A stretch of 64,000 nt of DNA from Cenococcum geophilum 1.58. Taxonomy: Eukaryota; Ascomycota; Dothideomycetes; Gloniales; Gloniaceae. The notes below the pieces were generated by a model. That model worked only from the letters and a program-made list of their open reading frames with translations, ran no database searches and was not told where the DNA came from. The DNA lies in the NCBI GenBank assembly GCA_001692895.1, contig KV748190.1:2381645-2445644 (forward strand). Reading direction: 5' to 3'. The position numbers and the translations under genes are program-made. This document shows positions 45,594 to 57,930 of the stretch, in pieces (the first letter of the stretch is position 1; every line of letters starts with the position of its first letter).

Positions 45594-45730
45594 GGTTATT
45601 AAAATCCTAGAGGTTATTAAAATCTAGTTTACTAAAATCCAGCCTATTAAAATCTAACCTATTAAAATCTAGCCTATTAAAATCCAGCCTATTAGGATCC
45701 AGCTAGAGTCTATTAAAATCCAACTAGGGG
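45594..45730. repeat. 15-bp minisatellite
   Basis: About nine copies of CCTATTAAAATCTAG-like units with C/T transitions among them. It is followed directly by a 6-bp satellite. Confidence 0.8.
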
Positions 45731-45746
45731 CTACTTTAATTAAGCA

Positions 45747-45857
45747 CCCGCACCTATACCTACGCCTACGCCTACGCCTACGCCTGCTTCTATACCTACA
45801 CCTACACCTATACCTACGCCTACGCCTACGCCTACGCCTGCGCCTGCACCCGCAGCA
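45747..45857. repeat. 6-bp satellite (CCTACG)n
   Basis: About 18 copies of CCTACG, CCTATA, CCTACA and CCTGCG units, then CACCCGCAGCACC. One strand would encode Pro-Thr, the other Val-Gly. CpG is abundant. Confidence 0.88.
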
Positions 45858-46189
45858 CCACTAGTAGTTAATGCAGTTATTTAAGGACTTCTTAGTACAA
45901 TTATTACGTATAACTCTAGATAAGCTAATCCATTTTTAGTTCTCCTCTAGAACGCAATTGCTGGAATAAGTAATAATATTAGAAATCCAGCTCTAAATAG
46001 ACTGCTTTATTCACTTCGTATGCACCAGTCTATAAATTAGGCGCTAGGCAATCTTCTTAATTTACTTACCACAGCACGTAGAATATAAAATCGTTTACCT
46101 ACGGCCACATATATATAGATAGACAATAATACTATATACAATAACGTGCGAAATATATGCAACTTAAATAAGCTCTAAATCTCCCTTTT
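45858..46189. other. Interval between satellite and duplication
   Basis: Includes readable but unrecognised sequence near 45,900-46,090; no domain or repeat found. Confidence 0.4.
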
Positions 46190-46293
46190 CTGCCACGTGA
46201 TCGTAATATCCTTATCTAAGCAACTTATTAGCCCCATTTTGCCTGCCGTATTAATATTGGCCTTAGTATAAGCCACCGATAAGCCATTAAGAG

Positions 46294-46464
46294 TAGTGAT
46301 CTACTTGGACTGGATTTAAAATCGCCTTATATTAGATCTAATACAAAGCTATACCTCCTTAGGCAGGTATTTAGCTAAACTAAAAAGAAGCTAAGCCTAA
46401 AGTAATTTAGACTAGAGTGGATTTAATCCCAAATCTACTTCACTCTAGTCTAAGTAGATTACTA
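46294..46464. mobile_element. hAT-like MITE
   Basis: A 171-base element with terminal inverted repeats TAGTGATCTACTTGGACTGG and, inverted at the right end, TAGTAATCTACTTAGACTAG. It is flanked by a perfect 8-bp duplication ATTAAGAG (46,286-46,293 and 46,465-46,472), the length typical of hAT elements. The right end also contains a nested palindrome (ACTAGAGTGGATTTAATCCC... CACTCTAGT). The duplicate at about 47,490 (CCATTAAGAACATTAAG) is the empty site. There is no transposase. Confidence 0.85.
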
Positions 46465-46575
46465 ATTAAGAGCATTAAGAACTTTGGTTAAATTAAATTC
46501 CTTTAACTTAGGTGAAATTTTAATTAAGTATAATCCGAGATACGCCTAAATCTTTTCGTGACCTATATTGGGATG

Positions 46576-46764
46576 TGTTAAACTAGACGATTAAGAATAA
46601 GAACTCTGTCCATTAAAGCTGGCTTTAGAAGCTCTTTATATATATAAGGTAAGTACAGGTAATAGAAACCGGTGGTAGGTAATACGGTGATAAGAAATAG
46701 GGTGGCGAGTTATAAGGTAATAAGTAACTAAAAACAAGGTAAGTAAATCTAATCGTGGTTAATA
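46576..46764 (+). mobile_element. Solo LTR, family B, copy 4
   Basis: A 189-base LTR from TGTTAAACTAGACG to GTGGTTAATA. GGATG (46,571-46,575) and AAATG (46,765-46,769) flank it, a 5-bp duplication after two G-to-A changes. The paralogous segment at about 47,610 reads TATTGGGGTAACTAAGC without the LTR, so it is the empty site. The family core AGAAGCTCTTTATATATATA is present. Confidence 0.86.
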
Positions 46765-47389
46765 AAATGACTAAGCTGGAATAAACTAGTACAGTTAGAA
46801 ATTCCTTATAGTCTATAGTAACGCAGATTACTAACTAGTGTCTCTTAAATCGATTCAATAAGTACGGAATTTTCTTTAGTAGATTATTTAAATTTAGGTC
46901 GAGTAATAATGGGGTTAAAGGATGGCCTAGGAATAATAGAAGTAATATAGGAGAGTGCCTGATAAAGTGAACGTCCTTTATAAATAGTTTTCTTTAGCTT
47001 AGCTTTTGATTTATCTACGTCATTATATAGAAAAAAATTTATTAGGTAAGGGGTAAGCATATTATAGAGTATAGTAGTTGCTTTTTTTCTAGAACTTGCT
47101 TAGAGTAGCTTTGGAAGCATTAATAAAGAGCGGAAGCCCTTTAAATAGGGCTGGCTTTTAGGATATACTATATGCTTCTACTAAGTATAACCCAGCTTAG
47201 GATCACCCTACATAGGGGATATATAGGATGAGTTTACTAATATAAATAAGAGATATAACTTAATGGAGTAAAGATTTACTTTACTAGAATATAGTATACA
47301 CCGTATTATAGAATTTATACAAAAGGGCAGAGGATAGAAAGAACATTTTAGTATAGTAATAAGAATTCCTAGTTACATTGAAATAAGCC

Positions 47390-48040
47390 CTAAATTCCCC
47401 TTTTTTACTATACTATTGCAATTTCCTTATTTAAGCAACTCATTAACCTTATTTTGCTTATAATATTAGCATTAACCTTAGTAGAAGCCACGGGTAAGCC
47501 ATTAAGAACATTAAGAATATTGGCTAGATTAAGTTCTTTTAACCTAGGTAATATTTTAATTAAGTGTTTTTTAAGATACTCCTAAATCTTTTTATAACCT
47601 ATATTGGGGTAACTAAGCTAAAATAAACTAGTACTGTTAGCAATTTCTACAACCTATAGTGAAGCGGATTACTAACTAATGTCTCTTAAATTAATGCGAT
47701 AAGTACGAGATCTAGTTTAACGGATTATTTAAATTTAGGTTAAGTAATAATGGGGTTAAAGGGTGGCCTAGAAATAGTAGAAGCAAACTTAAATTAAGGT
47801 ATAAGAGGGCGTAATAAAGTACACGTCCTTTAGTAATAGTTTTCTTTAGCTTAGCTTTTAATTTCTTATAGTCGTTATATGGGTAAAGCTTTTCTAGGCG
47901 AGGGACAACCGTATTATAGACTATAGTGGTTACTTTTTTCCCAATCTTTCTCCGGGACTCGGCCTGTTAGTTTTTTACTACTTTAACTTCCTTAGAGAAG
48001 CTCTAAAAGTATTAATAAAGAGCGGACCTATACTCGTATA
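47390..48040. repeat. Segmental duplication 2, right copy (empty sites)
   Basis: Lacks the MITE and the LTR found in the left copy and is otherwise collinear with it. It overlaps the 3' part of the long minus-strand remnant. Confidence 0.85.
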
Positions 48041-50460
48041 AGGAATTTAAACTAATATTATATTCGGAATTTTCTGCTACAAGATGCGACTCTACGATGC
48101 CGTCTATGCTCTTTACTATATCTTTTATAGGTGTATGAGACTCTATATAACGTATAGCATCTCTAAAATAATTAAGAATTACTAGTTTCCCAATCTTATA
48201 TACTAGTTAAATTGTCTAAAGCACATATCTGTCTATTTGATCTTCTGGACGATTATTTTATATTTTTAAAATATATAGTATTTAATGCTCCTTATAGCCC
48301 GCGGCCACTGCGGAGGCCTAAAGATAGCATATCTAACAGTTACTAGTGGTTGAGATTAGTAAGGCTATGTATATGTTTAGAGAAAAGCCCTCGTCTATTA
48401 TATGTTTTTTCTTTCTTCCTAGTACCTAGGATCTATGGCCTACTTTAAGTCCCGCTTTAAGCATACTTTCCTTACCTCCTAAAAGTGGCCCTAATGCTTG
48501 CTTAACGCAGCGTTCGGACCTTAGGGTTTAGTAGTAGGTGTTTATAAAGTCTATAGACATAACCGTTAATATTAGGGTATATGTATTTATAATAGTGTCG
48601 TTATCTAGAGCTAGTAGTTCTTCGGAACTATCTAGTAGTGGCATACTTGAGGATCCCGGTAAGGGGTACTCGGAACCGCCGTTTAGGATAGAGTTTAGCA
48701 TTAGTATATCCATAAAATAGAGGTTTATTGTAGGTTTAACGTCCGACCTACAGGTAGAAGAGGTGTAGGATTATTCTTTAAACAATAGAGAAAACTTAGA
48801 GGACCCTTAGAGAGCGTCTATATTAGTGGATTGTATGCTAGAAACTCTAACAGACGAAACTACTTTAGAAGGAGTTCCATAATCTTCTAGTTTAAGCGCT
48901 TTCCTTAACTTACGCTTAAGAGCATCTAAGTCGGTTAATTTAGCCGAGTTAGGCGTTTCTAAAAGCTAATTATCGAATTCTATATCTGAGATTATATTAT
49001 TCTTACATTTATTTACAGCTACTTGATTATATCCGGGCCTCGTATTATCTTTAAACAATAGAGAAAATTCCCGGTTTAAACTGCTAGGTAAGATAGATAA
49101 ATCTTATACGTTAATATATGCATCCTCTATACATTTCTTTAAGTAGAATCGGTAACCGACAAGAGCTTACCAGTCGCCTTTTAGTGTTAAGTTAATAGCC
49201 TCGGCGTAATTAGGACCTAGGTTTAGCCTAAAATAGTATATATCTTCTAGAACTCTAATAACCTACCTAGGTTCCTAATAGATAATAATAAAATTAATAC
49301 TCTATTTTAGCAATTATAATAGAGTAATAAGAGGAGCTAAATGGCGGATAAATTAAGTACAAGACTTAATGCTACGAAAGGTTTCTCTTAGCTTAGATTT
49401 AAGGAGATAGGAATAATATAGGGGTATAATAATCTATACTTTTGGGGAGCTAGTATAGAGGAGATTAATAGAGCTAAGACCGGCGTCTTTAATATATATA
49501 CTAAACGGCGATATTATTCGACTAATATATATATAGGGATAGTATATACCTTCTAACTTCTAGGCCGTTTGTATTAAGCGGTTATTATATTAAAATAGTG
49601 TTAGAGGTAAGCTAATTAAGGCTTATATCTCTAGGTCTTTTGCGTTAAGTATATAGTAGTCTATATTAATAGGCAATCCTCTAATTAATTCGGTTAGCCA
49701 GTCTCCCTAAGACTACGCGGTTAGTAACAAAGGTAGATCTTTATATAGAGTAGGCGCCTTTATATCTAGTATAAGAGGATTTTTATAGGGCCCGCCTCGG
49801 CCTATTTAATAGACTAAAGAGTTTAGAGACTTTTTTAAGAGGTCGTTATAGTGAAGCTAAAATATAGTGCTTTTAAAATCTACCAACGGGAATCTTTTAT
49901 ACGCTCTATTAAAGTTAAATAGTTTTATAGGCACTTTAATCCGGATAAATCCGTCCTTATAAACCTCCTTTATAAAAATAGAGCGAAAGGTATAAGGAAG
50001 GTTTTACAACTCTTTAATAGTGAGTTAGTTATAGTCGCTAGTGGAAAGTTTAATTAAGTCCAGGTATTAAACCCTCTTAATACCTAAACGGGTAGACGCT
50101 AAACCTAATATTCTTTTACTACATCTTTTACGCGGCTTAGGATTTCCCGTATATTTGTTAAAATATATAGAAATATTTTCTAGGCCCTTCCGAACCTTAT
50201 CTTATTTAACCCCTATATTAATTAGAATATCCTTATTTTTATAAATATAAGGAAGATTGTCGGCATAAAATGCCTTTACCTATTTCTAAATCTGGTTAGA
50301 TGTGGCTAAAGCTATATATCTTTAACGTGCTAGGAGGTCTTTAACAGCCCTTTTAATTTTACTAAACTCTTAGTTAATAATAGAGCTTCGTACTATGTCT
50401 AGTATTGTATATCTTTTTTGTTATTTTACTCCTAGCTAATTATAGCGGTCTATTTATTAG
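47880..50460 (-). pseudogene. Long unrecognised protein remnant
   Basis: From about 50,450 down to 47,880 the minus strand can be read as one protein of roughly 850 codons, with stops almost only where Gln or Trp is plausible. Readable parts are KRAVKDLLARQRYIALATSN (about 50,345), GGPYKNPLILDIKAPTLYKD (about 49,790), KGDWQALVGYRFYLKKCIED (about 49,170) and ALKRKLRKALKLEDYG (about 48,910). Next comes a 61-codon open part at 48,528-48,713, with an acidic Ser-rich run, and near 48,060 SEYNISLNSLYEYRSALY. A basic segment AKLKKTITKGRVL follows near 47,840. I do not recognise the family. Its size, and the partial duplicate at 46,190-47,150, suggest a repeated or mobile gene. Inactive. Confidence 0.5.
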
Positions 50461-53343
50461 TATACTACTAGCTTTAAAATTTATTTCTAGACTATAGAAT
50501 ATATTATATTTAACACGTCGCATACTTCTTAACCGCGCCATATAGTAAGAACCTATTATTAGAAAGAACAGCCTACTATAAACGTTCGGTTATTAGAAAA
50601 CCATAATAGCACAATAGGTTCGCTTACACGAACTTAAGTATATAATAGGGTATATTACGCGGCTAAATCTAGATTTTGATACACCGTATATAGCTAATAT
50701 TTAAGAACCTAATTAGTGTCTACTATAAAACGCTAAGTTAATAGTTAACTATAAATATAGTAGTCAGCTTAATTTAATAATAAGAGAAGATAATATAATT
50801 ATCACTAGCAGCTCCGCATTTTAGAACTCAGAGTATTCCCTAGTTGCGGTTAGTGTAACCTTAGCGTTTCTATACGCCAACTAACGTTTTAACCTCCTAG
50901 TAGGACTAAAATGGTTTACCTTACGCTATAATAGAAGCTGCACTAATAGTTTTAGTGGCGTTAAGATTGCTAGAGCAGGATATAGGTAGCTAGGCTTTAA
51001 ATTAAACGGTCTCTAAGGATCTATATAAATGTTACCCTATTAACTAAACTTAAAAATAACCTATTTCCAAACTATATGGGCATTTCCCGTTAGTATTACC
51101 AAACTTGGAGCGTATCTTAAGGCCTACACTAAAGGATCTTCCGCAATTCTTACTTTGCGGCTTTATTATTGGTTTGGCTAAGGACCTAAGGTTTATATTA
51201 ATAAGTTGTTACTTAAGCTAGTGGGAATAATTAAAGAAGAGTTTCTACTCCCTTAGCGAGAGGTATTCTACTCTAAGTAGAATAAAGCAGCGAAATGCTA
51301 GGAAGGCCGATATACTTAAGCGGACTATATACGCTTATTAGGCCCAAAAATATATAGACTATTTATAACTAATTGGTCCTACTAGTATTGCCTTAATTAT
51401 AACTTATTACTTAATTATAAATAGTCCTATAAGTCCTAAATAGAAAGGTTTACTAAGAGTTTACCTATTAAGTTTATAGATAACTAGTTAATCCTAGTAG
51501 AATATAATAAAGTATAAGATATAATAACTAGAGCCGGCAATTACTAAACGGTAATAGGTACTTAAGTTTGATTTCGGTCTTAAGACCATTATCTTTTACT
51601 ATAACGTAAACTCTAAAATAGGTAAACTCCTAGGCTATTTAGATTGGCAGATAAACTTTTTAAAGATAACTCTTAGCTACCTTATCCTCCTATTACGCCT
51701 TAGCGTAGCTAGGCGGTTCTTAATATATAGATACTTTACAATATCTAACTCTAATAGATTGCGGTTCGGCTAAGCTATATATATTCTTAAACTTACGTCC
51801 TTTATTTAGATTTTATAGCTATTATACCTTATTAGGTGGTACTGTCCAATAACCTATAACATTAAGAGTAAGATAGATACTTTAGTATTATTATAAGAGT
51901 AGGATATAAAGGGTTCCTTTAATCTTTTAACTAGTATGCTTATATTTCCTCCTAACCTTAAGCTATAATAACTAAGATATAGAGATAGCCTACTTAAACT
52001 AGCCAAGACTTATAATATTCTTATTTTTTTATAATTTAGTAGTATTCCTAGGAGATAGTAGCGCTAAGAAAAATATCCCTTTTATAATGGCTTGGTTTAA
52101 GTTAAATCTTATATACACAAAATAGCCTTACGAGAGCACTATCTAGAGAGTTTGCTTATTAAGATGGAATAGTTAGTAGTAGGCACTTTTTAAAATAGAA
52201 TACTCTAAATAGTAAGAATTTGGATATAGCCTAATACTCATATATTATATTACCTAGATTACGCAGCTCTAAAGCTAAAATCTAATCCCATTATGCTATA
52301 CAATAGAGTTGTTATTTATACCTAATAATTTCCACCTTCTAAGCTAAATTAAGGCTTTAACATTGCGTTAAACCCCGCAACCCCTTACCGCCCTTAGGCG
52401 TGTCACCCTTACCCCCTACTTACTACCCTAATCTATAAAACCTACTATATCAGCCATCAAAGCGCTTACCTTTTAGGTCCTTAAAAGTCGACCTAGTTAG
52501 CACCATAGAGAAAGGGTATAAATACTTACGCTAGCCTCTTACCCAAACCCGCCTCTTCTTTATTACCGCTATTCGCGACTTACCTATCCCTATTTTAATG
52601 TCGTAACTCTCTTAACCTAAACTATAGACCTCTTTCCTTATTTTATTCTTTTAGCGTACGTATTTACTTCTCTATCTTATGCGCTCTAGTTACTCTTTAC
52701 TACTCCTTAGCTGCTTTACTGCCCTCCATCGCCGTTCTACTTATAATTATCGTACTCCTTCTACCCGCAGCCCTACGCCACTTTATCGCCCTTCTCCGCT
52801 TCCTTTTTATTACTTAAGCCCTCGCCCTTCTTTTAGTATATTATTACTTATAGTTAGGCCTATAAGATAACAATATAGGTTTAAAGATAGAAACCCTAAT
52901 AAAAGAGAGTTAAGCTAGCACTATAAGGTCCAGTTAAAGTAGAGCCTATAGATACTACTAAGACTAATATAAGCGGAGTATGGAAGAAATGGAAGCTGTA
53001 AGTTAAGTGCTTATTATCCTATAAATCTTACTTACTAGTAATTAGATATTGTAGAGAGATTAACTAAAATCCTACCGACTTTTTAAAATCTTTAACTATA
53101 GAATATTATATAGCGTTCTTTAGATGGGTTTTAGATTTCTTTTTTCGCGTACGGTAGAAATCTAGTCTCTACTAGTACTAGAAAGTGCTTAAAATACTAT
53201 TTAAAGAATATATAAATAGCTAGATAGAAGAAGACGTAATAAAGGACGTAAATAACGTATAGATTCCTTCTATAAAGGCTAAAGGCGTTATTACTAACAC
53301 AAGTACTACAGTATATTAAAATCCTAAGAAAGGAATATAATTT
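50461..53343. other. RIP-degraded interval, unresolved coding traces
   Basis: Between about 50,930 and 52,380 two plus-strand frames are both partly open when RIP stops are ignored, so I cannot choose a frame or a family. Around 52,440-52,870 the sequence is richer in C and CpA, with pyrimidine-rich stretches and a short open frame (52,679-52,870) full of Ser, Pro, Tyr and Arg. It resembles a less mutated island or an untranslated region. No RNA gene or LTR end was found there. Confidence 0.4.
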
Positions 53344-53527
53344 TATTAGACGGATAAGTTACTTATAAAAACTTTATCAATTAAAGCTAGCTTTAGAAGC
53401 TCTCTATATATATAAGGAAAAGGTAATAAACTAAGTTAGTAACCGAGTTAATAACTAAGTTAAAGATAGTAAGAAATAGGGTGATGAGTTATAAGGTAGT
53501 ACCTAATAATGACCTTAACGGTTAATA
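53344..53527 (+). mobile_element. Solo LTR, family B, copy 5
   Basis: A 184-base LTR from TATTAGACGGATAAG to ACGGTTAATA. AATTT (53,339-53,343) and AATCT (53,528-53,532) flank it, a 5-bp duplication with one C/T difference. It shares AATTAAAGCTAGCTTTAGAAG and CTCTATATATATAAGG with the other copies. Confidence 0.86.
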
Positions 53528-53532
53528 AATCT

Positions 53533-56500
53533 CGATATATCTATACGGGATAAACCGGTATTATTAGTTAACGACCTTCTTTAAGTGTTACCCTTTACTT
53601 GCTTAACTGGCTATAGTCTATCCTACTTAAAGTAGTGTCTATACGTCTAATATAATCCTAAATCTTAACCATAGTTAGCAAATAGTTATAAATAGAGTGT
53701 AAATAGTAGAAGTTTAACTTTAGAAATATATAGAGTATTTATGTAGCTATAGAGAAATAGAGATCTTATTTAAAGAAAATCTCTTATTAACGCTTAGCGC
53801 TTTTCCTATAAGTAATAATTTGTTAAAAGAAAATCTGTAGTTAAAAATTATTATCAAGCTCTTTTAAGAGATGTTTTCTTTAAGGTTAGATTTTCTCCTT
53901 AGTACGATTAGGACTTTCTTAATTATAGACGTGGTAACGGCGGTAACCCCCATCGTAGTAGCTTTAAGTCTTATAGCTTTATTCTTAGTAATAAGAACGG
54001 TAGGTTTTACTCCTAAATAGTCCCCTAAACAGTTTCCTTAAGCCTCTTAATTAAGATTACTTTCTCTATAAGCCACCTTAATAATAACTTTAACTAAATT
54101 CCTCCCTTTTTCCGTTATATAATCGCCTATCTGCTTAGCCATAAACCGCTAAGTAATATTACTATCTATAATGGTAGTAATTCGCACTTTCTTCTCTTCT
54201 ATAATAGCAGCCCTAGTGCTACTAAGAGCACTTTATGCAGCTATACCTTTTAAATCTTTATTTCTTAATAGTATAAGGAGCTTAGCAATAACTAGACATT
54301 TTAGTTAGATACGCCTATAAATCAATATTATATGCGGCTACGCACTACTATCTAGAATTATAACGCCCTAATTATCCTCCTTAAGTAGTATCTAAAATAC
54401 GTCTTATTAATTAAGTAGTAGATTAGTGTTATAAACTATAACCTAGTTTATAGGACCATTAATAGAGCACTAAAAGAAGACACGTAGTATTATTTTATGG
54501 TGTAATTCCTAAGCAGAATCTTATTGGCCGCCTTTATAGGAATAGGCGTATAGCCGCTCTAAGTCGTAGTGGCGCTTAGATTCTAACTCTTAGGCGCTAA
54601 TTACAGTTAACTAGAAAAACTTCTTTGTTTAGCTTTAAGATCTCATATCTTTAGTAAGTTGTTATTAATATTATAAATATTATTAGGCCCTTAATTTATA
54701 TCCATTATATTAACTAATAGTAATATATGGTTTAAGGAATAAGAACCCTCTTTATTAGTTTTATGCCCTGGCCGGACTTATGTAAATATAAAGGATATAG
54801 ACCACGTATTAGATATGCGGTTATAATATATCTAGCGTTTATACTAAGATAAAGTTAGGCTAAAAGTCCTTAATTATAGCCTTTAATCTTATAAATGCAA
54901 TTTATTAACTAAGGCGTAGAATATACTCCGTTCTTAATTTAATTATTAAGGCGAGTTTAAAAGAGCGCTCCTCTTTATTATACTTACTGCCAAACTACTA
55001 TTCTAGGAAATAGCATTAACTCTAAATTTGCCTATGTATAAGGTAATCTTCTAGTAACAAACAGTTATCGTTTTAATCTTAATTAGGAAATAGATTGTTT
55101 ATAATAAGTAGCTTATATCTCTTAGACTTTAATAACAAATTAAAAAAAAAAACTATTTTTAACTAGGGAGCGATGTTGTATAGTAATATACTAACGTATA
55201 AGATTAAAATAGTAGTAGAAAGAAATGTAAATAAAACGTAAATATAAGAAAGAACATTTTTATCCCTAATACGCCGAAGAATAAGAGCTAAAGTTAAAAA
55301 TATTAGATAATAAGTACGGGAGAATATAAAATTAGAGGATAATTTAAGGAGCTAAGCGGATAGCTCTTCGTTAGAAAAGTGTTTTAATTTTAGGGAAACT
55401 AGAGATAGTAAACGACTTAAATTATTATCTAAGGGAGTTAACGGTTGTTTAGTGTAAGAGTTACAAAGCAATTTTTTAGCGTATAACTAAAAGGCATGCC
55501 TAAGGATTAAGTCCTATAAGCCGTAATTAAAAAGTCTAGCAATATTAGTAACGGTAATATAAACACCTTACTCTTTTTATTTAGCGGTTACACGCCCAAT
55601 ATAATTATCTAATTAACTTAAAAATAATGCGCGAGCTTCTTTAAAGCCTTCTAATAATAGCTTTTTAAAGAAAATACTATAAGCTTTAATAAAACTTGTG
55701 TCTATGGGTAGAAAGCGTGAATATAACGTTCTAAAACGGCTAAGGATTAGATCTAGTAGTATTAAAATAGATTTTTAGGCGCTTATAAATGGCTAGACGC
55801 AGGTTAAGGACCGTAAATAGTAGTAAAGTTATTAGAGCGCATTAGGCCGCGCTAATATAGCTAAATAATAGTATAAACGGCCTATAGAGGGACTCTTATT
55901 AGCAGCTTTACTGTACTAGAAATATACAACATCTACCTAAGTTTTATAATTGCGTAAGTTCTTATCTTTAATAGCTATATAATATCGACTAAGATTACTA
56001 AGATATTTAATTTAGGTATCCTTAAATATAGGCACTATCTTATAGAGAAGAGCTATTATCTAATAAATAAGGTATATAAAAGCGAGTATATAATCTAAAC
56101 TTTCGGGCAACTAACGGCGTAATAACTTAAGAAAAAAGTGGATACTATATTTCTATATTTTAGTAGGTATAGAGTACTTAAATACTAGGTAATGTAATAT
56201 AGAGGAAGCAGAAGGATGCTAAGAGGCTAAAAAGAAGTCGTAATATTTATATAGTAGGGTTCGGTGTAGAGCAATTAATGCTTACTAGTAGTTATATACT
56301 AATTTAGAACTAGAATCTCCTTTAGTTTTAAGAGCGGCAAAAGCCTATACTCTATCTATATAAATATATTTTGTCTCTACTATTATAAGACCAGTATATA
56401 TATACTTTACTTCTAAGGCAAGCTACTCTTAAGAAATAGGGCGTAAGTCAGGTTAAAGTAAAAAGTTTAAATATTAAGGATTAAAACGCCGAATTTTAAC

Positions 56501-57769
56501 AACACCTAGTTACTGTTAGAGGGTTAGCTATATATTAAACGGTAACAGAAAGCTATCTAGTAAGCTATGCTTTAGACTTTTATAATAAAATAGCGACCTA
56601 TAGATCCCGGATTATCGCCGACGGGTAGAGTAGTAGGGGTTTACTTTAATAGACCACTTCCTACTAGATAAGTCGTCCGTATATAATTCGCCAGCAATCT
56701 TATACCCAACTACTTTAGCACGCTTTAGACCGCCCTAGTAGATTAGAGTTTATACGGTAAATTCTATAGGCTACGCGCTAGAGCTAGTAGTACGTTTCCT
56801 ACTAGGTTAATACGTTAAGGGGGCTTAGCTATTTTTACTAGAACTCTTCTTACCTTTAAGTGTTAGCTAAGTTAGGTTAGGTATTAAACCACCTCCTATA
56901 GTTGTATTAGATAATATATATAAGGCTTTCTATATTGGCTAATTAGCCGAAGATTTCCTATAGAGGTAAATTAGCTTCTAGTAAGGGAGAGATGCTAAGG
57001 ATAATAAAGTAGGCTAAGTAAAGGGGGCTAGGTTAGGTTTTCTAAGGCAGCCTAATACTTACGCTATATAAAGCTCTTCTTCTTATAGAGTTTTCTAGAA
57101 AAGTGCAGTTCCTCTTTAGGGATTTAGCCCCGCTTCTTACACTTTTAATAGGTGCTTAAAATTAATATAGCAAAACAGCTAGTCCTCTTACTGGAATATC
57201 TATATATTATAAAATAAGTAGGTAAGGTTCTGTAGCAGACCGGCCATTAATATAATAAACTTTTTAGGTCGGTGCTAGAAGTTAAAAGGAGATATAAATT
57301 GTTTATAGGAGCTTTTAAGTGAAGGGGGAGGGGACGCTAGGATTAGCAGCCTTATAATAACAACTATAATTTATAGTTTTACGCACTAATTACCTTTTCT
57401 AATAACATACCTACCTCCTTCTTATTGCCTTAAAAACGTAACCTATAGTTAACGCTATAGATAGGTAGAAATAAGCTACTGCTATATACTAGGATAGATA
57501 ATGTTTTTATATTCTAAGCGCTAAGTCCTCTAGTACTTGTTAATAGAAAGTTAAACCTCTATAATTTCTGTAATTTTATAGTAATCCACGCAAGAAAAAA
57601 GCAAATTAATGCTTTTATATTAGACTTAAATTTAAGCTTTAAAACCTTCTATAATATGCCTAGCTTATTAAAATAGATAATTTTAGGGACATAGGATATA
57701 ATAGGGGGAGATTAATTAGTATATATGCATAGGCCGTCCGTATCCAGTTTATTAATCTTTAGACTCTTT
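53533..57769. other. Long RIP-degraded interval, no gene recognised
   Basis: The minus strand at about 54,600-54,050 is readable through presumed stops (for example LERLYAYSYKGG, then VIILDSSAQPHIIL, then EEKKVRITTIIDSNITQ) and looks protein-like, but I cannot place it. Other parts show only short chance frames. The rest of the interval has no repeat ends or RNA genes that I can see. Confidence 0.4.
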
Positions 57770-57930
57770 ATAGATAACCTTTAATTCTAGGATCTCGCTT
57801 AACTAGGTTAATAAAGCTTACTAAATAACCGTTAACTTCTGGACTCGCTTATATAGATTACCTTTAATTTTAGGATCTCGCTTAATTAGGCGAATAAGGC
57901 GTACCGCTATAAACAATATAGTTTAATAAA
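57770..57930 (-). repeat. Dispersed repeat D, inverted copies
   Basis: Contains two copies of ACCTTTAATTYTAGGATCTCG followed by CTTAAYTAGG, in inverse orientation to similar units at 63,735-63,985. Copies differ by transitions. It may be a minisatellite or a piece of a larger repeat. 57,931-59,599 beyond it shows nothing I recognise. Confidence 0.7.

Larger units (their letters stand above)
46190..47150. repeat. Segmental duplication 2, left copy (with two insertions)
   Basis: Matches 47,390-48,040 in the same orientation. Markers are CTAAGCAACTYATTA, AAGCCATTAAGA, GATTACTAACTARTGTCTCTTA, TAATGGGGTTAAAGG and TAGTTTTCTTTAGCTTAGC. This copy additionally holds a hAT-like MITE (46,294-46,464) and a family B LTR (46,576-46,764), both absent from the other copy. 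Read on the minus strand, part of it corresponds to the 3' part of the unrecognised remnant at 47,880-50,460. Confidence 0.85.

Noticed and set aside
48538..48720. Plus-strand open frame overlapping the long minus-strand remnant
   Set aside because: It mirrors the open stretch of the minus-strand frame, which connects to a much longer readable protein.
50930..52380. A Starship captain-type (DUF3435/FluG) tyrosine recombinase
   Set aside because: I looked for the Arg-His-Arg-Tyr pattern and typical blocks and could not find them; two frames compete, so no call is justified.
53344..53527. Retrotransposon internal sequence next to the LTR at 53,344
   Set aside because: The LTR has matching 5-bp duplications on both sides, so it is solo. 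Protein-like traces at 52-54 kb are outside the duplication.
54050..54600. Copia-type protease or gag on the minus strand (VIILDSSAQPHIIL)
   Set aside because: Only a vague similarity to Asp-Ser-Gly-Ala; no knuckle, integrase or reverse transcriptase follows in the same frame.
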